DNA of 64,000 bases from Nitrospirae bacterium GWB2_47_37 (GCA_001803635.1 MHDU01000039.1:1-64000), one strand, 5' to 3'; positions 7,484 to 15,597 are shown, numbered from the stretch's first letter. The notes: a model not told the origin generated them from the sequence alone. Translations and numbers: made by a program.

Positions 7484-8893
7484 ATGAGATTTAATTCCAT
7501 TCAAAAGAAGATACTGTCCCTTTTGTCCTTGATACTTTTTCTGACATTCGTTTTTGTCGTTTATTTCGTAAGCAGCAACCAGAAAAGGGCCATCATATCC
7601 GAGACGGACAAATACATCTATACCAATATCGAGTCCATAGTCATTTCCCTCAGAAATATAATGCTCAACGGCATGGGGCCTACGGTGGTAAGGACTGTCG
7701 ATGAACTCAAACATATCAGGGATTACACTGCCATCGATATTTTCAGGACGAACGGAAAGTTAGCCTTCAGCGATGACACGACCATAAAGTTCGTAAATCG
7801 GCATCAAGGCGCATACAGGTTCGAGCCTACGCAAAGGCTTCAGGATACGAGGACGGAAGAACAGGTAAAAAATGATAAGACCTCTATCGACAGAGTTATT
7901 CGTGAAAAATCCCACCTCAGGACCGTTTATGAAGATACCAAGGAAATAGAATATTATTACCCGATAAAAAATCTTACCGACTGCATGTTGTGCCACGGAA
8001 GCGACCATACGGTAAGGGGCGTGATGCGCATAAGGGTGTCCTACGCCGGCATGCATAATAAGATACGGGCAGCGAGCCTGATCCTCATAGTGTTTTTCAG
8101 CGGCGTAGGGTTTTCACTCCTCGCAATCTTATTTTTTATGATGAAAAAAATCATTATATCTCCCGTCCTGAAGATAGGCGAAGCTGCGAGACAGATCGGA
8201 GAGGGTAATTTTAAAGTCAAGGTGGCGGTAAAAGGAAAAGACGAAATCGGCGAACTGGCGGATAAGATAAATTCGATGACAAAAGGGCTCGATGAGCGCT
8301 TCAGGCTCGCTAAATACGTATCGCACTCGACGGTAGAGATTATCGAAAAAACCGAAGGAGCCGCAATATCCAAGAAAAAACGGGTTACGGTTCTCTTTGC
8401 CGACATTCGTGCTTTCACCTTATTTGCCGAATCGTTTCCGTCCGAGATAGTAATCGAGAGATTAAATAAAATTTTGGAGGCGGAGGCGGAAGCGGTTCAA
8501 AAATTCGGAGGCGATATAGATAAATTTGTAGGGGACGAGATAATGGCGGTATTCGAAAACGAACTGGCCGCCGTAAAGTGCGCAAAAGAGATGATAGAAA
8601 AAATCGCGGAACTCGATAAGGGATACCCGGCGTCTCTTCGTATAGGGGTCGGAATCAATACCGGAGAGGTCATAGCGGGACATATCGGAAGCAAAGACCG
8701 CCTCGAATACGCAATTATCGGAGATACCGTAAATATAGCTTCGCGCCTCTGTTCTCTCGCAAAGCCCGATACCGTGCTCATATCCGAAAACACATATCAA
8801 AAAATAAGCGGTAACGTAGCGGCGGTGCTGATACCGGATCAGAAGATCAAGGGCAAAAAAGAGACCGTCAATATTTACGAGATAAAGTATTAG
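7484..8893 (+). CDS. Membrane adenylate/guanylate cyclase with a c-type heme sensor domain
   Basis: A 469-residue transmembrane signalling protein. A first membrane helix at about residues 9-29 is followed by a periplasmic DUF3365-like (Tll0287-like) domain that ends in a CMLCH heme-binding motif near residue 170. A second helix (about 200-222), a HAMP linker (ISPVLKIGEAARQIGEG) and a class III cyclase domain come next. The cyclase keeps both metal-binding aspartates (LFADIRAFT and KFVGDEIMAVF) and the LEYAIIGDTVNIASRL segment. Covalent heme suggests sensing of redox state, NO or CO, with cAMP (or cGMP) as output. The lysine before FVGDE favours ATP. It is monocistronic with its own promoter. 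The ribosome site is weak. Confidence 0.88.
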   Translation: MRFNSIQKKILSLLSLILFLTFVFVVYFVSSNQKRAIISETDKYIYTNIESIVISLRNIMLNGMGPTVVRTVDELKHIRDYTAIDIFRTNGKLAFSDDTTIKFVNRHQGAYRFEPTQRLQDTRTEEQVKNDKTSIDRVIREKSHLRTVYEDTKEIEYYYPIKNLTDCMLCHGSDHTVRGVMRIRVSYAGMHNKIRAASLILIVFFSGVGFSLLAILFFMMKKIIISPVLKIGEAARQIGEGNFKVKVAVKGKDEIGELADKINSMTKGLDERFRLAKYVSHSTVEIIEKTEGAAISKKKRVTVLFADIRAFTLFAESFPSEIVIERLNKILEAEAEAVQKFGGDIDKFVGDEIMAVFENELAAVKCAKEMIEKIAELDKGYPASLRIGVGINTGEVIAGHIGSKDRLEYAIIGDTVNIASRLCSLAKPDTVLISENTYQKISGNVAAVLIPDQKIKGKKETVNIYEIKY

Positions 8894-8965
8894 CCTACTG
8901 AGGCGATCCAACATAATAAAAACTGCATAATCGGCTAAAAAATCAATAATATCCGCACAAAATTC

Positions 8966-8994
8966 TTGATTCTCTCCTTCTGTAGGTTTATAAT
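8966..8994 (+). promoter_or_regulatory. Strong sigma-70 promoter before the methyltransferase
   Basis: TTGATT (8966-8971) and TATAAT (8989-8994) are separated by exactly 17 bases. Confidence 0.7.
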
Positions 8995-9032
8995 GCTATA
9001 AAATGTTGAAGAAACTTAAAAGAGAATGTTAT

Positions 9033-9107
9033 ATGGAAATAATGAAAATTATTAAAGGCATAAGTAGACACAATAAATATAGGCTCAAGGAGGTTCGTTC
9101 ATCGTGA
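9033..9107 (+). CDS. Possible 24-residue leader peptide
   Basis: A small frame beginning MEIMKIIKGISRHNK ends at TGA 9105-9107, which overlaps the GTG start of the methyltransferase as GTGA. Its ribosome site is weak, and the AAGGAGG of the next gene lies inside it. Translational coupling is possible, or it is only leader RNA. Confidence 0.25.
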   Translation: MEIMKIIKGISRHNKYRLKEVRSS

Positions 9108-9946
9108 ATCCAGTTAATCGTCTTGCCCTTTTTGTCTCCCAAATAGTATTTAGTGCTATTACGCCTCTTTTGCTGATTCCGGGAATAGCGAAGTTAAAAT
9201 TCACTCGTTCTTTCATTTCGTTTTGTTTCGGACGCTCATATGGTAATCGGTACCAAAACATCATTGACTCGTTTCAGGGGCGTTATGGTTTGGCGATGGC
9301 TGAAGGTCTATCGAAAGCCAAAGAGATTGCTGGAGGTAATATTTCTGTAGTAGCGGATTGCGGAACTGGAACGGGTTTTGTCACCAGACAGGCCGCCGAA
9401 CAATTTTCACATGCTACCTTTATTGCATTCGATATTCTTCCCGGAATGCTGGCACAGGCACGCGATAACTGCAAAGATATTCCAACTGATGTTTTTCATG
9501 TGCAGGCAGATGCCTTTGCACTCCCCTTAGCTGACGAATCAGTCGATTTGCTCTTGGCGCAAAACACTATGCCTTGTTTTACGGAGTTTGCGCGGGTATG
9601 CCGGCCCGGAGGCATGATTATTTATGTTGACAGCTCTGCTGGCTGGATTGCCAGCAACGCTAAACGACTGGTGGAGAAATATAAATTATTTGAAAAAGTG
9701 GTTAGCGAAAGAGTTGATATGGGTTTTTATGTATTGGCGCAAAAAGCAGGCGATGATAAGAGGCTGAACAAGCTCTCTATCGTAGGGGAAACAAAGCAGC
9801 AAAAACTTGCCAATCTGCTCCGTTGTCCCTTGGATAAAACCAAGGTTTCAATAAAAGAGAATTACCTGCACTGCGAACATAATCATCAATATCCCATTCA
9901 CAATGGATTTCCCGTAATGCTGGAGAAAAATGCAATATCAAAGTGA
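9104..9946 (+). CDS. SAM-dependent methyltransferase with C-terminal Trm112-like zinc-ribbon-like domain
   Basis: A 280-residue protein. The N-terminus has one hydrophobic segment (LFVSQIVFSAITPLLLIPGI) that may anchor it to the membrane. Residues 75-190 are a class I methyltransferase fold: motif I VADCGTGTGFV, the acidic end of strand 2 AFDILPGML, then DESVDLLLAQNT and the post-motif CRPGGMIIYVD. Residues 240-280 resemble Trm112/UPF0434 proteins, with LLRCPLDKTKV, two more ligand candidates (LHCEHNH) and the family ending YPIHNGFPVML. Trm112 is normally a separate activator of methyltransferases, so here catalyst and activator seem fused. The substrate is unknown. The GTG start follows AAGGAGG with 10-base spacing. 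The gene is AT-richer than its neighbours and sits among accessory genes. Confidence 0.75.
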   Translation: MNPVNRLALFVSQIVFSAITPLLLIPGIAKLKFTRSFISFCFGRSYGNRYQNIIDSFQGRYGLAMAEGLSKAKEIAGGNISVVADCGTGTGFVTRQAAEQFSHATFIAFDILPGMLAQARDNCKDIPTDVFHVQADAFALPLADESVDLLLAQNTMPCFTEFARVCRPGGMIIYVDSSAGWIASNAKRLVEKYKLFEKVVSERVDMGFYVLAQKAGDDKRLNKLSIVGETKQQKLANLLRCPLDKTKVSIKENYLHCEHNHQYPIHNGFPVMLEKNAISK

Positions 9947-10120
9947 AAACCACATATAACAACCACATCGAAGGGACGCGGGATTAGCGCCGGTTGGTTT
10001 TCAGCTTTGTCTTGTGGCCCGCGCGGGTTATGTTTGGCTCTAATATAAAATCATAAATCCCTCTCCCTTAACCTTCCTCCCAAAAGCCTGCAAAAGACTC
10101 TGCATAAATAGAAACATCCG

Positions 10121-10486
10121 CTAAATCGCCACCTCAAAAGCAATCTTGTCATAACGCACATGCGGAATTTTTCTGTCGGTCGTTTCAGTTACATCCACAA
10201 GTCCGAGTTCCTGCAAATACATAATGTCCTGTAGGACGTTTTTAAGGTCTCTATGGAGAATCTTTGCAAGCTCATACACCGACGCTGGTTTTCTGTCTTT
10301 GATTACCTTTAAAAGCTCCATGCGTTTCTCTGTAAGAACCTTCCGCATTTCTTTTAGATTAGCGAAATACACAGCCTCTTTTTTCCGGACATTCTCGCCT
10401 TTTGCTATGCGCTCAAAAACCTCTCCGGCCTCTTTTAATGCATCGTCAAGTCCCTTTATTTCTATCATGACTCTTTTAATCTTCAT
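10121..10486 (-). CDS. Winged-helix DNA-binding protein, probable antitoxin partner (TumA-like)
   Basis: A 121-residue protein with a basic N-terminus and a winged helix-turn-helix in the C-terminal half (ELLKVIKDRKPASVYELAKI, then a recognition region before LQELGLVDV). It overlaps the end of the DUF6516/TumE-like gene by 11 bases, the arrangement of toxin-first toxin-antitoxin modules. It is therefore likely to bind both the toxin and the shared promoter. That role rests on context and fold, not on a motif proving antitoxin activity. Confidence 0.65.
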   Translation of the reverse strand: MKIKRVMIEIKGLDDALKEAGEVFERIAKGENVRKKEAVYFANLKEMRKVLTEKRMELLKVIKDRKPASVYELAKILHRDLKNVLQDIMYLQELGLVDVTETTDRKIPHVRYDKIAFEVAI

Positions 10487-10769
10487 CCCAATCGCCTCCT
10501 CTTATTTTCTTTAGGTCTTTTTTGAAATTGTTTAATAGATCCCATATGCCGGCAAATTCGTATGGGACCTCGATATCTTTATAATGCTTATGATTTCCCT
10601 TCCCCTCGGCATTGTCATAGCCGAGAAGTCTCTTGCCGTCTTTTATATAAACTATCGAGTATTTAACTCCGAAAGGTTTATCCTCCGATTTCGGCACCTG
10701 CCATATTTTAATCTCTACAAGTTCGTCTCCCTTTACCTCTTTCGTATGGAGAATTTTTATGCCCTTCAT
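10476..10769 (-). CDS. DUF6516/TumE-like toxin candidate
   Basis: A 97-residue small protein from the internal ATG 10769. The body contains VKYSIVYIKDGKRLLGYDNAE followed by GNHKHYKDIEVP. The GYDN...HKH pattern is shared with the DUF6516 (TumE) family of putative toxins. The frame is open 12 codons further upstream, but those codons overlap the promoter TTGTAT-N17-TATAAT. The minus-10 box ends seven bases before the ATG, so the transcript is probably leaderless. The downstream overlapping winged-helix gene supports a two-gene toxin-antitoxin operon. The cellular target is unknown. Confidence 0.6.
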   Translation of the reverse strand: MKGIKILHTKEVKGDELVEIKIWQVPKSEDKPFGVKYSIVYIKDGKRLLGYDNAEGKGNHKHYKDIEVPYEFAGIWDLLNNFKKDLKKIRGGDWDED

Positions 10770-10776
10770 AGTAGGT

Positions 10777-10805
10777 ATTATATACCCACTAAAAAGAAAA
10801 TACAA
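10777..10805 (-). promoter_or_regulatory. Leaderless sigma-70 promoter of the TumE-like operon
   Basis: On the minus strand TTGTAT (10800-10805) and TATAAT (10777-10782) have a 17-base spacer. The start codon begins seven bases after TATAAT, so transcription should begin at or next to the A of ATG. Confidence 0.65.
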
Positions 10806-10930
10806 TTATCACCGAAACATTCCATGCGCCTTATTGCGGGAAATTTTCAAGCCGATAGAGGCTGTGATGCGGTCAAAATAGACGGGTGAAACTTGCCAAA
10901 GCCGCCGCAAATCAAGTATTATCAAGCATC

Positions 10931-11013
10931 GCGAGAGTGGCGGAACCGGCAGACGCGCTGGACTTAGGATCCAGTGGGCAACCGTAGGGGTTCAACTCCC
11001 CTCTCTCGCACCA
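10931..11013 (+). tRNA. tRNA-Leu(UAG)
   Basis: GCGAGAG (10931-10937) pairs with CTCTCGC (11003-11009), followed by A and an encoded CCA. The anticodon stem CTGGA/TCCAG encloses the loop CTTAGGA, giving anticodon UAG. The long variable arm makes it a class II tRNA, as expected for leucine. The T arm GGGGTTCAACTCCCC is intact. A T-rich stretch follows directly and could terminate transcription. Confidence 0.97.
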
Positions 11014-11021
11014 TTTTTATT

Positions 11022-11321
11022 TTAATATTGTTCCGCCCAATAAAAATGCATCTGCTGTTCGCTGTGAAACTGTCTCCTCGGCGTGCATTTCCTTTTAAGC
11101 CAGTATTTGCTCAGGTCTACCGCGCAGCCTATGGTCTCTTTCACGGCATCCTTGTCGAAATAGATGACCGGCTCCTCATGGTTATGGGCGTCGTAAAAAA
11201 CTTCCGTGTCGTCTTCGAGCCTTATGCCTTTTCTTTCGGCCTCGCTCCTTGCCCATGACGCTACCTCATGCCCGTACTTCTTCCTGAAATCCCCCCAACA
11301 TCCGATGTGCAGTAGTTTCAA
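11022..11321 (-). CDS. Small hypothetical protein downstream of an RHH regulator
   Basis: A 99-residue soluble protein that I do not recognise. It is rich in charged and aromatic residues, and holds a segment DAHNHEEPVIYFDKD followed by KETIGCAVDLSKYW. The start is TTG with a strong AGGAGG six bases upstream. It lies 11 bases after the ribbon-helix-helix gene in the same operon, under the palindromic operators at 11532-11605. A toxin or a phage-type accessory protein controlled by that repressor is possible but not shown. Confidence 0.6.
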   Translation of the reverse strand: MKLLHIGCWGDFRKKYGHEVASWARSEAERKGIRLEDDTEVFYDAHNHEEPVIYFDKDAVKETIGCAVDLSKYWLKRKCTPRRQFHSEQQMHFYWAEQY

Positions 11322-11332
11322 TTTCTTCCTCC

Positions 11333-11527
11333 TTATATTTGGTTTTTACTTTGTTCCACCGCAATACCTTTAAGGGCGTATTGCCTTATAACCGCAGCTA
11401 TCGAGGTCTGGAGCGTATCCGCCATCTCCTCGAACTTATCGAAGTCCGTGTTTGTGAACCTCACAAGAACGGCCTTTACTTTCAGTTTTTCTTCCGGCTT
11501 TCTCGGTTTCTTTACCTTTTTCTTCAT
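11333..11527 (-). CDS. Ribbon-helix-helix (Arc/MetJ-like) repressor
   Basis: A 64-residue protein with a very basic N-terminal arm (KKKVKKPRKPEEK) followed by a beta strand and two helices (VKAVLVRFTNTDFDKFEEMA, then a helix ending in RQYALKG), the layout of ribbon-helix-helix DNA-binding dimers. Such proteins usually repress their own operon. Three palindromes directly upstream, one overlapping the minus-10 box, fit this. It is the first gene of a two-gene operon. AAGGA abuts the ATG, so the ribosome site spacing is poor. Confidence 0.7.
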   Translation of the reverse strand: MKKKVKKPRKPEEKLKVKAVLVRFTNTDFDKFEEMADTLQTSIAAVIRQYALKGIAVEQSKNQI

Positions 11528-11531
11528 TCCT

Positions 11532-11605
11532 TAATAGTAACTATTAGTTAGTTTTAATTGCTTTTAATAATTATTAGCAATTTTTAGTAATAAATAGTAA
11601 CTATT
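11532..11605. promoter_or_regulatory. Three palindromic operator candidates
   Basis: TAATAGT-A-ACTATTA at 11532-11546, TAATAATTATTA at 11565-11576 and AATAGT-A-ACTATT at 11593-11605. Their centres are about 31 and 29 bases apart, close to three helical turns each, so bound dimers would sit on one face of the DNA. The third overlaps the minus-10 box of the operon. Confidence 0.65.
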
Positions 11606-11622
11606 AGGAAATATTTTGTCAA
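11594..11622 (-). promoter_or_regulatory. Promoter of the RHH operon
   Basis: On the minus strand TTGACA (11617-11622, full consensus) is 17 bases from TACTAT (11594-11599), which lies within the third palindrome. Confidence 0.65.
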
Positions 11623-11640
11623 GAACTTTTTTCGCATGAC

Positions 11641-11807
11641 ACAAAACGCAAATCCGCTTCAACGCCTTTATAAGTGTTATTTCTTGTGCAAGGCAAAGAT
11701 GCTGTATGTCTCATAAAAATAGATACCGCCGATGCGGATGACGCGCATAAGAGAATGTAGTTTAAAAGTTTCGTGGATAAAGTCATTGAAGCGGACCCGC
11801 GTTTTGT
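11641..11807 (+). mobile_element. 167-bp MITE-like element, family 1, copy A
   Basis: The terminal inverted repeats are 22 bp: ACAAAACGCAAATCCGCTTC at the left (11641) and the complementary end at 11786-11807, differing mainly by AAA versus GGG. The interior holds a small stem CCGC-CGAT-GCGG and TAGTTTAAAAGTTTCG. An inverted copy of identical length lies at 38630-38796. There is no transposase, so it would be non-autonomous. Confidence 0.65.
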
Positions 11808-11837
11808 GCTGGAATCTCTTGAACAGTTATGGGATGT

Positions 11838-11991
11838 GAGGCGTGCTGAAAAAGCCTTTACTCATATGTAATGTCATAACAACATTCTCTTTCTCGTGAG
11901 CTACAACATTGCTTTCTTATTCAATGAGACAACGGTAATCTCCGGATTGCACTTGCAACTACACTTAGTAAAGGCTTTTGAAGTATGCCTC
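11838..11991 (-). mobile_element. 154-bp MITE-like element, family 2, copy 2
   Basis: GAGGCGTGCTGAAAAAGCCT... (11838-11862) and its imperfect complement (11967-11991) form 25-bp termini. The core CGTGAGCTACAACATT at 11895-11910 is the complement of the core in copy 1 at 4407-4422. It lies directly beside the family 1 element, so this gap is a repeat cluster without genes. Confidence 0.6.
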
Positions 11992-12015
11992 ATAGCCCAT
12001 TAGAATACATTTGCC

Positions 12016-12040
12016 TTTGAAGCGGATTTGCGCTTTGTGC
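12016..12040. repeat. Solo family-1 terminus
   Basis: TTTGAAGCGGATTTGCGCTT (12016 onward) matches the right terminus of the copy at 38630-38796. It lies about 60 bases before the korA promoter. Confidence 0.5.
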
Positions 12041-12100
12041 TATTGAAGGCTTTGAAGTCGTGCCTTCCATGCCATAGCTGTGGATTACGAAAAAAAAAGC

Positions 12101-12129
12101 TTGCAGCCGGATTATTTTTGAAATATACT
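12101..12129 (+). promoter_or_regulatory. Leaderless promoter of korAB
   Basis: TTGCAG (12101-12106) and TATACT (12124-12129) have a 17-base spacer. The korA ATG begins seven bases after the minus-10 box and has no ribosome site. Confidence 0.6.
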
Positions 12130-12136
12130 TTTAAAC

Positions 12137-13855
12137 ATGGACTACTCGATAAAGATAGGCGGCGAGGCTGGACAGGGCATACAAACAATCGGCGACACCC
12201 TCGCAAGGGTTTTCTCAAGATCGGGCTATCATGTGTTTACGCATCAGGACTATGAATCCCGCATAAGAGGCGGCCACAACTTTTTTCAGATAAGATTCTC
12301 GGACAAACCGGTTTCCGCATCGAGGGATAGGATAGACATCATCGTCGCGCTCGATAAAGAGAGCATATTACAGCACGAAAAAGAGCTTTCGGATATAGGG
12401 CAGATAATCTACGACTCGTCCGGTCTGAAACAGAAGCATGAAAAGCCTCAGTTTTTGGATATTCCATTTGTTGATTTAGCAATCGAACACGGCGGGAGCA
12501 AGATCATGGCAAACACCGTTGCCACAGGCGCGGTGCTCGGAATGCTCGGCATGGAATTGGATATTCTGCTTGCGATAATAAAGAATACGTTTAAAAGGAA
12601 GGGCGAAGATATAATCAAGGCAAATACCGCCGCGGCAATGGCAGGGCATGATCACGCTGTAAAACAGTGCATGAAGTGTTCTTTTTCCGCTGCTCCTCCG
12701 TCAAAACCCAAAATGTTGATACCGGGCATCGAAGCAATAGGTCTGGGCGCGATCGCGTCCGGGTGCAAATTCTACGCGGCGTATCCGATGACGCCATCCA
12801 CCGGGATAATGAATTATATCGCGGGAAAGGAAAAGGAATACGGCATTATCGTCGAGCAGGCGGAGGACGAGATAGCGGCAATAAACATGGCGCTCGGCGC
12901 TTCGTTCGCGGGAGTCCGCGCGATGACGGGAAGTTCCGGCGGAGGCTTTGCATTAATGGTGGAAGGCATATCGCTGGCAGGCATGACCGAAATTCCGGTG
13001 GTTATAGCCCTCGGGCAAAGGCCGGGGCCTGCTACAGGATTTCCGACAAGGACGGAGCAGGCAGACCTTAATTTTGCCCTATACACCTCGCACGGCGAAT
13101 TCCCGAGGATAATCTTCGCGCCCGGAACCCCGGAGCAGGCGTTTTACCTCACAAACAAGGCATTCGAATTGTCGGAGAAATACCAGATACCGTCGATAAT
13201 CATATTCGACACATATCTCTCGGATTCGGAATGGACGTATGAAGGATTCGACTTGAGCAGGATCAAATATAACGATTACAGGCTCAGGGGAGAGGCTTTC
13301 GCAAACTTGCCCGAATATAAAAGGTTCGCCTTTACGCAAACGGGCGTATCGCCTCTGGGCGTCCCCGGAGAGACGCGGCACCTTGTGGTGATAGACAGCG
13401 ACGAACATGACGAAGACGGGCATATCGTGGAAGACGCGGAAACACGGATAAAGATGGTAAACAAAAGGCTCTTCAAGAAATTGCCTCTCATAAAAAAAGA
13501 GATCGAGCCGCCTTCCATTTACGGCCATTCAAATCCTGAAATAGTAATAGCAGGATGGGGTTCGACTTATGGAGTGATGAAAGAGGCCGCGGATGAGCTT
13601 TCGGCGAATCTGGATATTGCCGTGCTGCATTTCAGCGAGATTTATCCGTTCCCTCCCGTAAATAAATTCAATTATATAAAAACATTAGAAGATGCAAAGA
13701 TGACCATATGCGTCGAGAACAATGCCACGGGACAGTTTGCAAGGCTCATGAGGGCGGAAACGGGATACGCGTTCAACAGATCGATTAATAGATTCGACGG
13801 CAGACCCTTTACGGTAGAATCTTTGATAGGAGAAATAAATGTCCTCATTAGATGA
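12137..13855 (+). CDS. korA: 2-oxoacid:ferredoxin oxidoreductase, fused gamma-alpha subunit
   Basis: A 572-residue subunit that, with KorB, interconverts 2-oxoglutarate (or a related 2-oxoacid) and the acyl-CoA plus CO2 using ferredoxin. Residues 1-190 are the gamma domain (IKIGGEAGQGIQTIGDTLAR and DYESRIRGGHNFFQIR). The alpha (pyrimidine-binding) domain follows, with AAYPMTPSTGIMNYI, VEQAEDEIAAINMALGASFA, TGSSGGGFALM and QRPGPATGFPTRTEQADL. The reaction can run in the reductive TCA direction. No separate ferredoxin-like delta gene is adjacent. Transcription is probably leaderless, from a promoter next to a repeat cluster. KorB overlaps by 17 bases. 2-Oxoglutarate is the most likely substrate, but other 2-oxoacids cannot be excluded. 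Confidence 0.9.
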   Translation: MDYSIKIGGEAGQGIQTIGDTLARVFSRSGYHVFTHQDYESRIRGGHNFFQIRFSDKPVSASRDRIDIIVALDKESILQHEKELSDIGQIIYDSSGLKQKHEKPQFLDIPFVDLAIEHGGSKIMANTVATGAVLGMLGMELDILLAIIKNTFKRKGEDIIKANTAAAMAGHDHAVKQCMKCSFSAAPPSKPKMLIPGIEAIGLGAIASGCKFYAAYPMTPSTGIMNYIAGKEKEYGIIVEQAEDEIAAINMALGASFAGVRAMTGSSGGGFALMVEGISLAGMTEIPVVIALGQRPGPATGFPTRTEQADLNFALYTSHGEFPRIIFAPGTPEQAFYLTNKAFELSEKYQIPSIIIFDTYLSDSEWTYEGFDLSRIKYNDYRLRGEAFANLPEYKRFAFTQTGVSPLGVPGETRHLVVIDSDEHDEDGHIVEDAETRIKMVNKRLFKKLPLIKKEIEPPSIYGHSNPEIVIAGWGSTYGVMKEAADELSANLDIAVLHFSEIYPFPPVNKFNYIKTLEDAKMTICVENNATGQFARLMRAETGYAFNRSINRFDGRPFTVESLIGEINVLIR

Positions 13856-14690
13856 TTATAAGGGACAAACCCCTTCATGGTGTCCGGGATGCGGCAATTT
13901 CAGCATCTTAAAGACATTCAAGGACGCGATGGTCGAACTCGGCATAGAGCCCCATCGATTCACCGTGGTCTCGGGCATCGGGCAGGCAGGCAAATTCCCG
14001 CACTATATTAAATGCAATACGTTCAACGGTCTTCACGGAAGGACCTTGCCGGTCGCAACCGCGATAAGGCTTGCCGACCATGACATGCTCACCATAGCCG
14101 TCGCGGGAGACGGCGACTGCTACGGAGAAGGCGGAAACCACCTGATGCATGCCATGAGAAGAAATATAAACGTAAAGCTCTTCGTGCACGACAACCAGAT
14201 CTACGGTCTTACAAAAGGGCAGGCGTCTCCCACGAGCATGGAAGGAATGGTTACGAAGAACCAGCCCTTCGGAGTTTTCTCGGAGCAGTTGAATCCTATG
14301 GCCCTGGCGGTAGCGCTCGATTGCAGTTTCGCGGCGAGAGGCTTTGCGGGAGACGGAGAGCATTTAAAAGGCCTTATAAAGGAGGCAATAAATCATAAAG
14401 GATTTGCCCTTTTGGATATTTTGCAGCCGTGCGTTACTTTCAATAAAATAAATACCTATGAATGGTATCGCCAAAGGGTCTACCGCATAGAGCCTGAATA
14501 TAATCCGGAAGACAGAATTGAGGCATTCAAAAAAGCTCTCGAATGGGGAGACAAAATTCCGATAGGCATAATCTATAGAAATAATAGACTTACCTTCGAG
14601 GAGAGGATGCCGGTAATTAAGGATGCGCCTCTTGTGAAACAGCCGTTTGAGTTGTCGAAATTAGAGACTACTCTGAAAGAGTTTTATTAA
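13839..14690 (+). CDS. korB: 2-oxoacid:ferredoxin oxidoreductase beta subunit
   Basis: A 283-residue thiamine-pyrophosphate-binding subunit. It has the WCPGCGNFSILKTF N-terminus, the TPP motif GDGDCYGEGGNHLMHAMRRN around residues 90-110 and the SGIGQAGKFPHY segment. CPGCG is typical of KorB-type chains, which carry few of the cluster cysteines found in larger complexes. ATG follows AGGAGA by six bases and overlaps the end of korA, so the two are translationally coupled. The convergent ZIP transporter gene ends three bases after it. Confidence 0.92.
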   Translation: MSSLDDYKGQTPSWCPGCGNFSILKTFKDAMVELGIEPHRFTVVSGIGQAGKFPHYIKCNTFNGLHGRTLPVATAIRLADHDMLTIAVAGDGDCYGEGGNHLMHAMRRNINVKLFVHDNQIYGLTKGQASPTSMEGMVTKNQPFGVFSEQLNPMALAVALDCSFAARGFAGDGEHLKGLIKEAINHKGFALLDILQPCVTFNKINTYEWYRQRVYRIEPEYNPEDRIEAFKKALEWGDKIPIGIIYRNNRLTFEERMPVIKDAPLVKQPFELSKLETTLKEFY

Positions 14691-14693
14691 CTC

Positions 14694-15503
14694 CTATCCA
14701 AGACCCACGTCCAGCACCATCATCACCGCGAAGCCGAGAATCGCTCCCATTGTCGCTATATCCGTATTGCCTCCTCTTTGCGATTCGGGAATGAGTTCTT
14801 CAACCACAACGAATATCATCGCGCCTGCGGCAAAGCTCAACGCGTAAGGCAGTATTGGCTTGGAAATCAGAACGGCTGCCGCGCCGATAACTCCGGCAAT
14901 AGGCTCCACAATGCCGGATAACTGACCGTACCAGAAGCTCTTGGATCTCGAAAGCCTTTCCCTTCTCAACGGCATCGAGACAGCCATGCCTTCCGGAAAA
15001 TTCTGCAATCCTATTCCTATGGCAAGCGCTACGGCGCCTCCGAGCGTAGCGCTTTGAAGACCCGCTCCTGCCGCGCCGAATGCCACGCCGACCGCAAGGC
15101 CTTCCGGTATATTATGAAGCGTTATTGCCAAGATCAACAGCGTTGTCTTATGCCACCCCGTCTTTATCCCCTCCGCCTCGTTCATCTTAAGCCCCGCGTG
15201 CAGATGCGGCAGTATCGCGTCCACAATCCTCAAGAATATAGCGCCCGCCAAAAATCCGGCCAAAGGCGGAAACCATGAAGGCAGGTCCTTGCCCTCGGAC
15301 ATCTCTATGGCAGGCGCGAGCAGCGACCAGTAACTTGCCGCGATCATAACGCCTGCGGCAAAACCGAGCATTCCGTCGAGAAGCTTCTTGTTTATATTTC
15401 TCACGGTAAATACTATGGAAGCGCCCAATGCGGTAACAAGCCACGTAAAACATGTGGCAACGAGCGCCTGAGCTATCGGATCCATATTTTTCAAAATTTC
15501 CAT
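14694..15503 (-). CDS. ZIP family metal transporter
   Basis: A 269-residue inner-membrane permease with about eight helices, likely importing zinc or other divalent cations. The family signature in helix 4 is present ([17 protein letters not shown]) and the second metal motif in helix 5 is [18 protein letters not shown] short His-containing loop, [14 protein letters not shown], precedes helix 4. The frame is open 134 codons further upstream, but that part overlaps the divergent cytochrome gene. The ATG at 15503 is preferred, with AGGA five bases upstream; the adjacent ATG at 15506 is also possible. Metal specificity cannot be read from the sequence. Confidence 0.88.
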   Translation of the reverse strand: MEILKNMDPIAQALVATCFTWLVTALGASIVFTVRNINKKLLDGMLGFAAGVMIAASYWSLLAPAIEMSEGKDLPSWFPPLAGFLAGAIFLRIVDAILPHLHAGLKMNEAEGIKTGWHKTTLLILAITLHNIPEGLAVGVAFGAAGAGLQSATLGGAVALAIGIGLQNFPEGMAVSMPLRRERLSRSKSFWYGQLSGIVEPIAGVIGAAAVLISKPILPYALSFAAGAMIFVVVEELIPESQRGGNTDIATMGAILGFAVMMVLDVGLG

Positions 15504-15597
15504 CATATTCCTAATTATACATAAAAAAAGGTTGCATTCCATTTTTTTCCTGATAAAATCTAAATATGAACTTGAATTTAAAAGGAGGTGAAAAAGA

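Noticed and set aside
11674-11871. Frame reading ...SFVDKVIEADPRFVLESLEQ through two repeats
   Set aside because: The C-terminal part looks protein-like, but there is a TAG at 11758 that is also present in the other repeat copy, and the frame crosses the border of two elements. A repeat-derived chance frame or old remnant is more likely.
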